The notes beneath the pieces were generated by a model. That model had not been told where the DNA came from and did no database searches. It saw nothing but the letters and a program-made list of their open reading frames with translations. The translations under genes and the position numbers were made by a program. A DNA stretch of 64,000 nt from Bradysia coprophila (lineage: Eukaryota > Arthropoda > Insecta > Diptera > Sciaridae): positions 865,778-929,777 of the forward strand of contig NW_023503371.1 in the NCBI RefSeq assembly GCF_014529535.1, written 5' to 3'. Every line of letters starts with the position of its first letter. The first letter of the stretch is position 1. Below, in pieces: positions 27,801 to 38,948 of the stretch.

Positions 27801-27891
27801 ATTGTTTTTTCCATCTAATTTATAATGACAACACACACCTATTAATTGTATCGTCCTTAAGTAACTCGTACTTTGTCTGTGTAGCACTCAT
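24855..27891 (-). CDS. Membrane-anchored GH18 chitinase (Cht11-like), 7 exons
   Basis: Exons: 27891-27839, 27456-27332, 27262-26981, 26897-26521, 25633-25522, 25450-25331, 25267-24855. All introns are GT-AG and the total is 493 aa. A short cytoplasmic N terminus (MSATQTKYELLKDD) is followed by one hydrophobic segment at about residues 23-47 with no signal-peptide cleavage site, suggesting a type II membrane protein. The catalytic GH18 signature DGVDLDWE (DxxDxDxE) lies at about 233-240 with all acidic residues present. Later GH18 motifs are YVNIMTYDYHF and the terminal barrel strand GFGGAMLFSLNTDD. In GH18 enzymes these residues hydrolyse beta-1,4-GlcNAc polymers. A single transmembrane anchor fits insect group VIII (Cht11) chitinases; that assignment is inference. 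The intron after exon 4 is 887 bp and its open frame is not coding. Confidence 0.88.
25634..26520 (-). other. Intron 4 of the chitinase gene
   Basis: Bounded by CCG|GTAAGT and TTCCAG|GAAGG, both phase 0. Reading frames on either strand inside it match nothing recognised. Confidence 0.75.
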
Positions 27892-28738
27892 GTTCGGTTT
27901 AAAATATTCAAAAAACTAATTTAACAAAATTTATTAACTTTAATCTGTCGGTTAAGATGCGTTCAGCTGAATTTTATCAACTTAATTTTTCAATTTCGTC
28001 GATATGAGTATAACTATTTTCATATGCATCGTTTATATAAATGTCAATAGAACTGTCAGAAAACGTGTGGTCTCTCTTTGTGTAGATGTGTGCGGTGTGA
28101 TTGTATGCGGTGTCGACTTTATTCAGTTTTTTCGTACGTTTCTCATTGAATTCAACCTCTTTACGTCATAGAAATGATAACAGATGGCCTCTGCAATGCA
28201 CTTTCAAATATTCGAGGGAAACATTTTCACTCAAATCGATTTTAAATCTTTTAATTCATTGGGTAAATTTCATTTTTTGATTTACTTTATTGGCAGTGTC
28301 GTGTCTTCATGGAGATCATGTGGACAATGATCAAGGGCGCTGGTAAAAATAGGGCGCTCAGAATGCACGGTGTCCCTTAACAAAAATAAATGTTTTCTGA
28401 AGATTACCCAAAAAATGACTTCTGATCCGAAGGCTAGGACCTAAATGAGTTCAAAACCGCTTTGCTTAGTCTTCAGCTAGATCCTTCCTCATAGTCGACT
28501 TGTGCAGCAAGTGGTATTCTTGCTGTTCGAAATAACAGTAGGAAATTTCCTGCCGGCAATGCACGTACTATTCAACTTGAATGAGAAGAGATATGATGCA
28601 GCGTAAATGCGATTGTCACACATAATAATGGAAACCCCAGCTTAAAACATTTAGACCTGAGTGATTGTGTAATTAAATCAAATATTTGTCCAACAGCACG
28701 TCCACAACATATTCACATAACATTCCAAATTGAGACAA
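27892..28738. other. Intergenic: chitinase 5' flank and WRNIP1 3' flank
   Basis: Includes the presumed promoter of the chitinase gene (minus strand, upstream of 27891) and the 3' flank of WRNIP1 copy A. No core promoter motif is called. Confidence 0.5.
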
Positions 28739-30869
28739 CTAAAAGTAATTTCGGTCTTCCAACCCTTCAGGCATATAAGTGAGTCCAGAGATATCTTTGT
28801 GCAGTAAATTATATCCCTGAGCGCATCCCATTTCTTTCATTAATTTTGTCGGTGCGTTGCGTAAGTGTAAAGGCACTGGTGGCAGCGGTCCTTGACACTC
28901 ATTTATATCTCTTTTGCATCGCGTCAGCCCCTTATATGCTTCTGTGCTCTTCGGCGCTCGAGCCAAGTAAATAGCACATTGGGCTATAATAACATCAGCC
29001 TCGGGCATACCCACTAACTGGACGGCGTTCAAACTGTTCAATGCAATGGAAACGGCTTGTGGATCGGCCAGACCTATAGCATTGATTATTGGCGAATGGA
29101 AAATCAGAAAATTTACGCACAACAACTAAAAAGTGTCGTCAATTACCAATATCTTCACTGGCGGCCCTGACCAATCGTCGACATATGTATCTGGGATCTT
29201 CTCCACCGATCATCATCCGTGTACACCAGTACAATGCGGCATTATCGTCAGACGCTCGAATTGATTTATGCAGTGCTGATATCATGTCGTAGTGTTGATC
29301 GCCCTTGCGGTCATAGAGGATGTGGCTCTTTTTAATACCTGTTGGAAAGGTAGACAATTTGTGCAGATTGTTCATTGTGGCGTCTGTCTAATACGCTTAC
29401 CATCTTTGATGGCGTCTAATGTAACGACTTTCAAATCGTAATTTGTATCACCGTGCTTTTGATCTAGGATCGATTGCAATGCCAACTGAAGACTATTCAA
29501 AGCGATTCGAGCATCCCCATCACACATGTCAGCTAGCCATTTTATAGAAGCTGCCTCGACCACAGCCCTAGAGGAATGGTCAGATTTTAGTTCGAAAAAT
29601 TAATTTCCGATTTTTCTTTCTCTTACTCTGGCACGAAGCCGATGTCTGCTATTTTCGGTGGCTCGTCACCCTCACGTATCACAGCGTTAAATGTTTTCAG
29701 TGATCGACACAAAATTTGATACATGCAATCGCTTTCGATTTTTTCCAGTATGATGACTCGGCATCGGCTGAGCAATGCTGAATTCAAACTGAAACTTGGA
29801 TTTTCTGTTGTAGCACCAATCAGAGTAATTGCTCCACTTTCAACGTGTGGTAGGAAAGTGTCCTAAGAAAAATGGAAAGCTGGTAAAGCATAGTCGTTCT
29901 ATTAAGAGACCTAGCACTTTCAATTGTGTCGTTCAGTCTTGTCCACATATTGGTACATGTAAGGGACCGGAAGATTACCAGAAGTTACATCAATGAGATC
30001 TACAACCAACCTGTTGAAGCTTATTGAACCGATGAATTTCGTCCATGAACAAAATAGTTTTCCTTTTGAACTTTCTCTCGTTCACGGCCACCTTAATAAC
30101 TTCTTTCACATCATTCACTCCACACATTGTGGCCGAAAGTTTAACGAATCGAGAATTGCTCGTGGCTTTGCACTGATTTGCAATAATGTGAGCTAAAGTT
30201 GTCTGAAAAGTAAATGAAGTTACAGTATGTGCTTGTATCGGCAGTTACTTCAGAACCAGACCTTTCCGCATCCAGGCGGTCCCCACAAGATCATGCTCGG
30301 AACTTCATTTTTGTCCAGCACTTGACGAAGTATTGTATTTTTGCCGATTATATGGTCTTGTCCGACGTAGTCATCAATGGTATCGGGACGCATTTTTTCA
30401 GCCAACGGAATGGAACTGTTTATATCAACGTTTTTCATTGTCTTTTCTTTCCGTTCCAGTGTGCTCGTTGATTGCTTTATGGTGCATTTCAATGAAAAAA
30501 TTCAAAGTCTGATCGATCCGCGTCTTGGCTTGAAGTGGTTTCTTTACTTACGGTTCTCTTCGCATCATCCACATCGTCTTTAATTTCAATCGCTGACAGT
30601 TTCTCAGCAGCTGAACTCGCTTTTCCACTCAAGATTGACCTTTTTTTAGTTCCATTCACATTAACATCCAATTTCGGTTTCTTGCCACCGCCGGTGGGGC
30701 TGTTTGACTGAAAAACACCGAAAGTTCGTTTTGGTTCTTTTGCCGCACCATCACTATTATCCGTTCTGGTATTGAGAAATATACAACGATTCACGTGCGT
30801 CTCAATGGCATCGGCGGGAAATAGTTTACTACAAATCGGACACTCTGAATTCGTTTCGGACTTATTCAT
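28739..30869 (-). CDS. WRNIP1: WRNIP1/Mgs1-family AAA+ ATPase, complete copy A, 7 exons
   Basis: Exons: 30869-30552, 30474-30262, 30202-30011, 29862-29627, 29567-29401, 29338-29147, 29073-28739; 550 aa in one continuous frame. N-terminal UBZ4 ubiquitin-binding zinc finger with Cys10, Cys13, His25, Cys29. Then a low-complexity linker and the AAA+ core: Walker A GPPGCGKTT (171-179), Walker B LFMDEIHR (from 228), sensor 1 region [11 protein letters not shown]-terminal MgsA/RarA domain ending [14 protein letters not shown]. The family acts at stalled replication forks and in ubiquitin-linked damage tolerance. ATG 30869 is chosen because UBZ follows at once; the frame is open to 31031 but that part looks like 5' UTR. 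Everything upstream of 28854 is duplicated at 41-45 kb; only the last 37 codons are unique to this copy. Confidence 0.93.
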
Positions 30870-32295
30870 CGTTGTGATGTTTATTTTGATTTCAAAATGT
30901 TGTGTTATTTTCAAAAGTGATAACAAAGAGAAAACAAACAATTTTAGCGCAATGTGATCGCTGAATGTACTAGCTGGCAACGTTTTAAATACATTCGTGC
31001 ACATTTTTTTTTGTATAACCCGCCTTATCATTTAAATTTCGATGGACCTTTTCTACTATACTGTATATGAATTCTTAATGAAAAGCCTAGCACAGCGCTC
31101 CTAATTTTATTGAGTGAAACTTTACCGGGTTCTTTCCGAAATTTGTCCCTCAACTTGATCTCGTTAAAATTATTGTAGCTTCTAGACTAGTGTTTTGCTA
31201 TAGTTTCTCCAACAACTGGTGTTGATGAGAATATACCTAGAGGACCTTGATGCCTAGTAAAGTTGTCATTTCTCAATATTTACACAATACGTATAATCGG
31301 AAGGTCGTTACATCTCCACGAAACAAAAGATTGAGAGAGAATTTACGTAACGGTTGAGTAGGTTTTTCATGTCTTGGGCATAAATACGGAATTTTTCTCG
31401 TAATTTAGGCCCTCAGCATGAAAAGTTGTACACGCATCTGTTGTGAACGGTTTATTTTAGGCACTTTCGCTTGTCGCCCTCACTTCTTTCGCCTAAATTA
31501 TACCGTCCACAACAGATGCGTAATTATTTGAAATTGTTGTATTGCTTGGCCAATAATTCGACATTAACTAAATGTTGTATTGCTTACGTAAAATATCTAT
31601 TTTCTTCTGGGTCAAAACAAGAGGGGAGAAAATAGAAATTCTTTCTCCTAACTGTCAACAGACAAAATAACAAAACATAATTTTCTCTGGACCTTTGAGT
31701 GGAGAAAATAAAGCTAATCACAACGCACATATATATAAAATAGTAATTTTCATGCCTTGGGCATAAAATTCAGAATTTTTCACGACCCTCAGCATGAAAA
31801 GTTGTGTACGTATTTGTTGTAGACGGTTCATTTTTATAAGGGTCTTAGAGCAATTTAGAACAAGTAGAACAAGGCGTAGGAACTTTGTTCCCGGTCTAGT
31901 TTGAAGATCATATTATTTGTTAATTCTTATTTTATGTAGTTGTACAAGATTAATTCTAGTTGTGCAAAATTCGATTACAGCGCGACTGTCGATTAATCAC
32001 GGAACTTGTACATATGTAGATGACAAAATGTATTATCTTCTATCGCATAAGTTCATTCAGTAGTGACAGTATGAGTAAATGAGACAGACGAATGTGGCCT
32101 ACGACATTATTACAAACAACAAATTTGACAGTTTGTAATGACAGTTTTGACAGCCAAATGAGTGATTATTATTACCAACATGTAAAAATGTAAAATTCGC
32201 TTTTTATTTTGCAAAATAAAAGTTTCTTATTCTATAATTAAATTTAGTTTATTTAATTAGTTGCAGTTTATTTTGCTTAGTTTTAATTCGGAAAC
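30870..32295. promoter_or_regulatory. Bidirectional WRNIP1/FBXL4 intergenic region, copy A
   Basis: Separates the divergent WRNIP1 (minus) and FBXL4 (plus) start codons, so it must hold both promoters. No core element is called. It contains a fold-back repeat at 31370-31530 (inverted arms GCATCTGTTGTGAACGGT / ACCGTCCACAACAGATGC around TTTAGGC) and a related half-copy at 31745-31860 (TTTTCATGCCTTGGGCATAA, CCCTCAGCATGAAAAG). The duplicate is 43088-44513. Confidence 0.6.
31370..31530. repeat. Fold-back repeat (CATGAAAA / TTTAGGC family), copy A
   Basis: An outer TTTTTCATGTCTTGGGC...GCCCTCAGCATGAAAA block is followed by inverted CGCATCTGTTGTGAACGGT arms. The arrangement matches the hairpin next to the Penelope-like element (3530-3670). 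The identical copy B is at 43588-43748. Confidence 0.6.
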
Positions 32296-32424
32296 ATGTT
32301 TAGAGACACCGATTATTCTCAGTCATCTAGCTCCGATGATTATTCCACATCAGACTTTACATCCGACCTGGATCAAAACGAATCGGACAACAATCAAAAC
32401 ATTATTCTCAATCAATACGTTCAG
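32296..32424 (+). pseudogene. FBXL4: Orphan first exon of FBXL4 (copy A)
   Basis: Same 43 codons (MFRDTDYSQSSSS...NQYVQ) as the functional exon at 44514-44642, ending in the same CAG|GTAAAT donor. Its downstream exons are missing: about 740 bp later the sequence enters the 7.9-kb insert. Read through the donor, translation stops at 32478 after 17 more codons. If transcribed from the duplicated promoter, the transcript would run antisense to the kinase and RT genes of the insert. Confidence 0.85.
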
Positions 32425-33164
32425 GTAAATAAAGGCTTGCTATTTAAATTTGACCGATTCAATTGGACGCAATTATGACCATGTGTAATACATTCAGCTT
32501 ACAGCTTCATTTACTTTGAACGTCGCTTTAATATCTTTCGGTAAATATTGATCATCTCATTTTCCTTGTCTTACTCCTTGGTTGTTTTCTGTTTGTAAAG
32601 AAATAACAAAACTTAGTTTAGTCTAACTAAGTACAGGTTTGTGTTTCTGTGTTCAGAGTGGTTGTACATAATCAATTTCGTCAATTGCCTCATTTTCCAA
32701 CATTGTTGTTACTGTCATCCATGTACTGAATTTAATCTTGAACTCTGACCTCTCAGTTGAAAACAATCGAGTTGCGTATTTTCAAACCGAATAACCAGCA
32801 GAAACGCTATATCCTAGCGACAATAATGACGAATTTCATTATCTGTCCCGTGATGAACGGAATTTCATTTTCAAATAGCTCGAAATCTATAGGAATTTTC
32901 TTAGAGTGAAGTTCCTGTTATCTAGTCTTCTAGTGGACCAAATTCAGAAAAATTTAAGTTTCTCTCAGAAAAGTCTCATAGATATCTCGAGCTATTTTCG
33001 TTTACAGTTTTGTTAGTAACGGGACAGCTATTACTTTGTATGTTGCTATATTGGAGTCCGAAGTAAAATTTCAATTTAAATTCAAAAAAGATTGAAAAGA
33101 CAAAACGATGATGAGGCTATAATCTTGAAGGCAAAATATAATCTCAATTGATTGAAAAGTGGCT
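32425..33164 (+). other. Orphan start of FBXL4 intron 1 (copy A)
   Basis: Identical to 44643-45382; no coding content seen. Confidence 0.8.
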
Positions 33165-33185
33165 ACGAAGTAGAGTAGGCTACGA
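33161..33185 (-). repeat. 3'-terminal short tandem repeat of the element
   Basis: GGCTACGAA occurs at 33161 and again at 33177, so the sense strand ends with two units of a 16-17-bp repeat. The first four bases (GGCT) are shared with the host repeat and could be target-site microhomology. Confidence 0.6.
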
Positions 33186-33783
33186 ACGATGAAGGGCAAG
33201 AAAATTTTATCGCTCTTCAAAATTTATCAAAATTATTTGAAAATATAATGAAATAAAGCATGAAAATGACTGAAATGAAAAGTAAAAGGCACAACTGCAG
33301 CACTGGACAAAAAAAAAAGATCAAGAAAACACGAACGAAATACAATAGAAATCTGATTGGCCAGTAACCTTCCCGATCGTAAACAATTGCAATGGAAATA
33401 TAATGATTCGACCAACGATGAATTAAGAGGAAAATGGGAACGTCGCGAAGATATGCGTATGCGTAAGAAAACAATAAAAAATGGGTAAGAATGATGTAGC
33501 TGGTGCTGGAAGATGATGAAAAAGGAATAATGAATGTAAGTATGCATGAATTTGTTGCCTGAAAGTATAGAGGTGATGAGTATGTGTATATGATGAAGAC
33601 GATGTTATCGTAACGAGAATAGTCCTGATATAGAAACATTGCTTACGCAGACGCCAGAAGGTGGATGCTCGATGGAAGTGTAACTGACACCTCTAACGTA
33701 CACTCCGTAAAAGGAGGAATGCCCTTGAGACGAACGAAATACCACTGAATAGCCTCTCGTGTGAGAAGGAGATTGATAGGGTA

Positions 33784-33917
33784 GGGGGAACGTCCCTGTG
33801 TTGCCTGTCCTAGAAGGAGAATGCTGTAGAAATTAGAATTGACTTTACGGGTAGCGTAAGGGGAACGTACCTGTGTTGCCTGTCCTAGAAGGAGAATTAT
33901 ATGGAAACTAGAATTGA
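33784..33917 (-). repeat. 75-bp-period imperfect duplication in element 3' region
   Basis: Two copies of a ~60-bp unit (GGGGAACGT(C/A)CCTGTG, TTGCCTGTCCTAGAAGGAGA, A(A/C)TAGAATTGAC) starting at 33784 and 33859. The surrounding 33186-34560 holds only unsupported hydrophobic frames and is best read as 3' UTR. Confidence 0.7.
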
Positions 33918-34560
33918 CAAGACGGTGCGTTCTGGGTAAAGGTGAAAAATGTGGAACTGAAGTGTGATTTTGCGGTAATTAGTGTAAAAGGAGTAACCCT
34001 ATAGAACCTGCTAAAGGAAGGCCGATATGAGACCGTGCAGTAAATGAAGATTTTCCTGGGCGCGGACATGTGAAGTTTTCCCCGCTAGATTTTAATGCTC
34101 AACGTTGTTTATATGCTTACCAATATCGTCCTATTTAGTGCAAAAGGAAGTAGAACATACTTGGAATGGATTGAAATACTGCGGAATGAGACCACTAAGC
34201 TACAAAGGGTGTAGGACTGTGAACAATCTGAAACATATGAGATGAGACTCAAGCTCCTGAAAGAAATGACATATCTGAAGAATGAATGATGTAAATGAAA
34301 AACAAAGGCAAGAATGAAATAATACAAAGCTTATATGAGAAGAATTGGACTCAAGTGATCACAAAAGGTATAAAGAACGACTGAAAATAAGGTAAGTACG
34401 AGAGTACAATTAATATAGCTATTTAATGAAGTGTCGATTCGAGGTGAGTGAATGACGAAAGAGAGATAGTAGAAAGTTGCGAGTTTAGAGAAGCGAAGCT
34501 TCATTTATTGAACGAATGTTGAATGATGATGTTGAGTGAGTAATGTCAAGACGGACCGCA

Positions 34561-34860
34561 CTATTCTGATGAGTCTGTGTCTTCGGCATCGAAAGACTGA
34601 GTACAACGTGAGTTGTGAAAGCCTTTGTCGTGCAAGCCTGACTCCCAGTCTGTCTTGTCGATCCTTGAGCGCCGTATGCACCTGTCTAGTGAGTTGTGCC
34701 AAGTATAACAAGGACGCCCGTGTTTGAGCTTGCCTGTTGCACGATAGGCGAGAGCCCTGCGGAGGATATGATTAGCAGGTCGACGCATGATGTGTCCCCA
34801 ATATCTTAGTCTGCCGACGCGGTGTGTCCGATCGATGGTGTGCCCCCTTAGTGCGGACAT
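34561..34860 (-). pseudogene. Out-of-frame C-terminal segment of the RT protein
   Basis: Encodes about 100 aa with the tail typical of non-LTR RT proteins (RVGRLRYWGHIMRRPANHIL, then LKHGRPCYTWHNSLDRC). The frame remains open upstream past the RT stop (VIRTPMSALRG), so it overlaps the RT frame and differs from it by one base. The break falls in a run of four C (sense strand) at about 34876-34883. A single-base loss there would explain it. It may be a real disabling mutation, a programmed frameshift or a sequencing error. Confidence 0.75.
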
Positions 34861-34868
34861 CGGAGTTC

Positions 34869-37800
34869 TTATGACTGGGGATCCCGGGCCAATTTACATA
34901 GTTGCTCTACCATGTATTTTTCCATGCGGTTGAGGGATTGCCGGTTCCGTTTTGTTAGTGTAGCGACTTTTAGGCCATATGTGACTGCAGGTATGATGAC
35001 TGTAAGGTAAATCCGGCGCAACAAATCAAATGATAGCCGAATGGATTGGAAGAAAGGCAACAACATGTGAAATGAACGATGCGCTCCTTGTATGCGATGC
35101 GATACGGTGCTTCGGCGATCCAAGTCAGAAGAAATATAGATACCAAGATACTTCATGATATGCACGACGGGAACATTATGACCATTAATGATGACGAGAT
35201 TGGATAACGGAATTTCTCTGCACAGCGGGTCGCGTAATAACAAGCTACACTTGTTACTGTTTACTGCTAAACCAATACTGAGCAATTCAGTCTCGAGTTC
35301 CTTGAACATGTGACTTACGGAGTGCAAATTATCCGAAACCAGAACGATATCGTCGGCATACGCCAGGATGAAAGGCAACTGGAAGTTGGTCAGGTCCATG
35401 TCGATGTTTAAACGAGCACAAACTCTGCTGATGGCATAATGCATTACGATCACGAAAAGATAAGGAGAAATGGGACAGCCCTGCTTGATACCCATGTTCT
35501 TGCTGTATGTGTTAGTGCGCTTGCCTGACCAGAGAACGGAAGTACGATCTCGTAATATTGCACCAATGATGCGGTTTATCAAGTAAGCGGGAACGTTGTA
35601 TTCCAATAAAATGTGGCCAATCTTCTGAATGTTTACTGTGTCGAACGCTTTGCGGAGATCAATCGAAGCGATGTAAGTAGGCAATCCTCTCCTCCATCTC
35701 TCTTCGATTACTCTGCGTAGCACGAATATGTGGTCGTCAGTAGATCTGTTAGGTAAGAAACCGGCTTGGTAAGAAGGGATACTGACGTTGCAAGATCGGA
35801 GGCGCTGTAGTAGATATGTGGCATACACTTTATAAATGGTGTTTGTGATGGCCAGACGACGAAACTCGTCCACTGATTTTGGTGAACGCACTTTTGGTAT
35901 GGGGACCTGAGTGGAATTGAGCCAACTGTCTGGTACGGAGTTTGTGACCCACACTTTTGATATCACGAGATGAATGAGTGATAACAACTCGGGAGGACCG
36001 CTCTTCAATAATTCGATGTTGATATGGTCTTGGCCTGCTGCGGTGCCGTTACGCATGCTACTGATGATGCTATGTATTTCCTCAACGCTCGGTGGAGGAG
36101 AAACTACCTCGTGGTCAGTCTCAGGGATATAAAGGGCCGGGGATCCAGTACAGTAATTTCTGAGCTCGGTGTCCCAGTTGTTGATTGAAATCTTTTGAGG
36201 CGCGCTGCTTGATGATTTCTTCTTCCGATAGCGCTTCAGGTGACGATACAGAAGTGACATACGCTTCTGTGGATGGGTGTTGCTGACCTGACTGAAGAAT
36301 TCTTTGAACTGCTTCTCGGTGTGTTCCTGCTGGAGCCTCAAGTAGCTCTGATGATTAGCACTGACACTAGACTGGAGAGAATGGTCATGGGGTTTCTTAC
36401 GTAGTGCAGCAACAGAGGCTCTCCATAAGGAATGAGCGCGCTTCCGAATAGGAGAAAGTGGTTCTATCTTGACTGGCAAAGTACTTGCAGCGCACAGTTT
36501 GATGGCTTTCTCGACTTTGGTCCAAAGAGATGAAACGTTACTGGATACAGCATTAACATCGTCTACAGATGCGAGAGAATGGATTGTGTTAGAAGCAATA
36601 GCCATCTGTTCATGATAAGCGCGTAGATGTTGCCCGTCGGACAGTAAAGAAGTATCCCAGCGTAGTGCTCGCTGACTGACGGAACTGGATTTTTTCGAAG
36701 GAGGACCCTGAATAGGATCGCCTTTGCGCTTGTGATTATGTGAGGCACTCATGTCGTCTAACAAGCGTAAGTTGGAAACAACCAACTTGTGATCGGATTT
36801 TATATTCTTTGCATTAACCCCGAACATGCCGCTGAACCGTACGGACGCTGAATTGCATAAAATATGATCGATCTGGCTGTGAGATGTGGTGTTGGACCAA
36901 GTAGTAATAAGAGTCCTGGAACGAGACCAAGATGTACTTAAATGGAAATGTCCCAAATGCATCAACTGTTTCAGCTCGTCACCATTGTCGTTGCACACGC
37001 TATGATACAAATTGCTACCTATGAGCTTCTTATCATGACAAGTGAGGTCACGAAAACCGACGTGAGCATTAAAATCACCGAGTAAGATTATTGTAGAAGT
37101 AGGACTCTTGGAAATGTGACTCTTGAGTTCATTAAAGACGACTGGACCGCGATCGTCTTGAGGAATATGTACGTTTATGAAAGACACGTGACGCTTGTTC
37201 ACTATCAGCTCACATAGCAATATGTCGTCAGCCAGAGGACGAACTGACTTGACGCTCAGCAAAACCCGTGTGGAAACAAGAAAAGCCAAACCTCTACCGT
37301 TACGATTATTGGAGCTAGATGAACCGAGAATCCATTTGTAATGACTTGTATCACGTACGCGACATGATAATTTGGTTTCTTGAATAGCCACAACGTCCAT
37401 ATCCAATGAACGAAGGAAATCGTCTATCTGGATCCGCTTAGAAAAATCATTACACCCACGAACGTTCCAAGTGCCGATACGCAGATGAATGTCAGAATTG
37501 AGAGATGAGGTAAAAACTTGGGAAAATTTGCTCTGTGACACTTGATGAGATGAAACGGCGGGCAGACCGGTGTCTGTGAAAAAAAGAAAAGAAAAAGAAA
37601 ACGATCTAATATCTGAATCAACGAGATAAACTAAGATGAACAAATACCTGTGATGGAACTAGTCAAACAAGAACTATCTTGACTGGTAACAAGTCCCATG
37701 ACACTGTCTGACACAGTAACCGTAGATTGATCCATGTGGGTACCGGTGATGTGGATAGGCGAACGAATGCTGTCCTGACTGGTAACGAGGTCCACGACGT

Positions 37801-38948
37801 TAGATCCAGAAGCAACTGGATGACTAAAGCTTGATACCATTGACCTGAAGCTGTCATAATGTATCCATCCGTTGCGAGAGCGCCTTAACACTAACTTGAT
37901 GTTACGTCGAGAGGTGATAGCAGTACCACTTATGACAGTGGTCGGACCTTGCTCCCAATGGGTTACGATACTGCAGCTGAAGTAGTTCGCTAAGGCGGTG
38001 ATACATTCGGTACCCCCCCAGGTACGAGGAGCTCTCAGCCTTTCCAAAACCAAAAGGAAAGAGTCCGTTAAGTTTGGTCGGACCAGCTCAGCAAAATCAG
38101 CTCTTAAACGATCGTCCAATAGGTTTTGGATGCGACGAACGCCTAGGTTCTCGCTCAAATACTGCACTGCTATTTCCCGGATGCGTAGAGTACTTTCGAT
38201 GTGTTGACGCGATCCAATGACACATGGAAACAGTTGATGTGCAATCGATGCAAATAAACAATTACCATCGGGTTGAGTCCTAACTGCAGTACAAATTCCA
38301 TCGCTGATATGCACGGTATCGAAAGGAAGGTGAACAGGAGAGTTGATGTCGATGGATCGGGCCTCCAAACTATCAAAACAGCGCCAACTACTATAATGAT
38401 TCCAAGAACCATAAGGACCACTATAAATAAGACGTAAGGTCATTGCAGGAGGCACACAAGCTGCCTCGACGGTACTGGTGAAACCTCGTTCACGATGAAT
38501 GATAATGTCACAATTGAAAATTCTGGATATTGCTAAACAGGACTCGGGTCCACCCCATGTTCCTTCCTGTGAGAGTGTGACAAGAAATGCATTCACACGA
38601 TCAGCTGGACTTGAATGCATCAGAAATGAAAACTCATCCATCACTCTGGAAGTAATGGCGAACTGGACCTCGGCAACATCGCGATTATCTGACAAATACT
38701 TCACGACCATCTCACGAAGAACTAGCACAATGGCTTGATGCATGACACTACCGATAGCTAAATGAAACAACTGATGAGCAATTGATCCATACAAACAGTT
38801 GCCATCCCCTGGAACGACTTCAATGATACAGGCCTTGTCCTCGATCATTAAGATATCCAACGCGAGGGACGTATGCTATGACGAATATACAGATAATAGA
38901 ATTGAACTAAGTTGAAATCACTGATGAACGTGTAAATACCTCAGACAT
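34869..38948 (-). CDS. Twin-OTU + APE endonuclease + reverse transcriptase polyprotein, 3 exons
   Basis: Exons: 38948-38940 (MSE), 38875-37648, 37573-34869; introns of 64 and 74 bp, both GT-AG. The frame closes exactly at 1313 aa. OTU domain 1: PGDGNCLYGSIAHQ (catalytic Cys ~30) with His in WNHYSSW (~163). OTU domain 2: PDGNCLFASIAHQ (Cys ~209) with His in WIHYDSF (~342). OTU proteins are ubiquitin-specific cysteine proteases. APE-like endonuclease from ~445 (RIGTWNVRGC, QETKL, GDFNAHVG, SDHKL). RT with ASIDLRKAFDTVN, GIKQGCPISPYLF and YADD at ~1151. This is a non-LTR (LINE) polymerase that would nick its target and prime on it. If intron 2 is retained, translation stops at 37631 and gives an OTU-only protein of ~418 aa. 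The tiny first exon is supported by frame and splice sites only; an alternative start is ATG 38848. The C-terminal tail is shifted out of frame. Confidence 0.88.
37574..37647 (-). other. 74-bp intron joining OTU and EN-RT frames
   Basis: Donor ATCACAG|GTATTTG and acceptor TTTTTTTCACAG|ACACC, preceded by a long pyrimidine tract. Splicing joins codon phase 1 to phase 2 and fuses the two long frames without a stop. Unspliced RNA meets a TAG at 37631-37633. The intron may act as a switch between OTU-only and full polyprotein, reminiscent of regulated intron retention in the Drosophila P element; that role is inference. Confidence 0.8.

Larger units (their letters stand above)
28854..33164. repeat. 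4311-bp direct repeat, copy A
   Basis: Identical to 41072-45382 at a constant offset of 12218, apart from one substitution I noticed (A at 32206, G at 44424). It starts inside the last WRNIP1 exon and ends in FBXL4 intron 1. The left flank is unique WRNIP1 sequence; the right flank is the 7.9-kb insert. Confidence 0.95.

Noticed and set aside
30870..31031. 54-residue N-terminal extension of WRNIP1
   Set aside because: Open by chance; the UBZ finger begins right after ATG 30869, as in the family, and the extension is hydrophobic and unconserved-looking.
33217..33639. 140-aa hydrophobic open frame in the element 3' region
   Set aside because: Low-complexity Phe/Tyr/Leu/Ser content from T-rich 3' UTR, overlapping another open frame; no domain, no start context.
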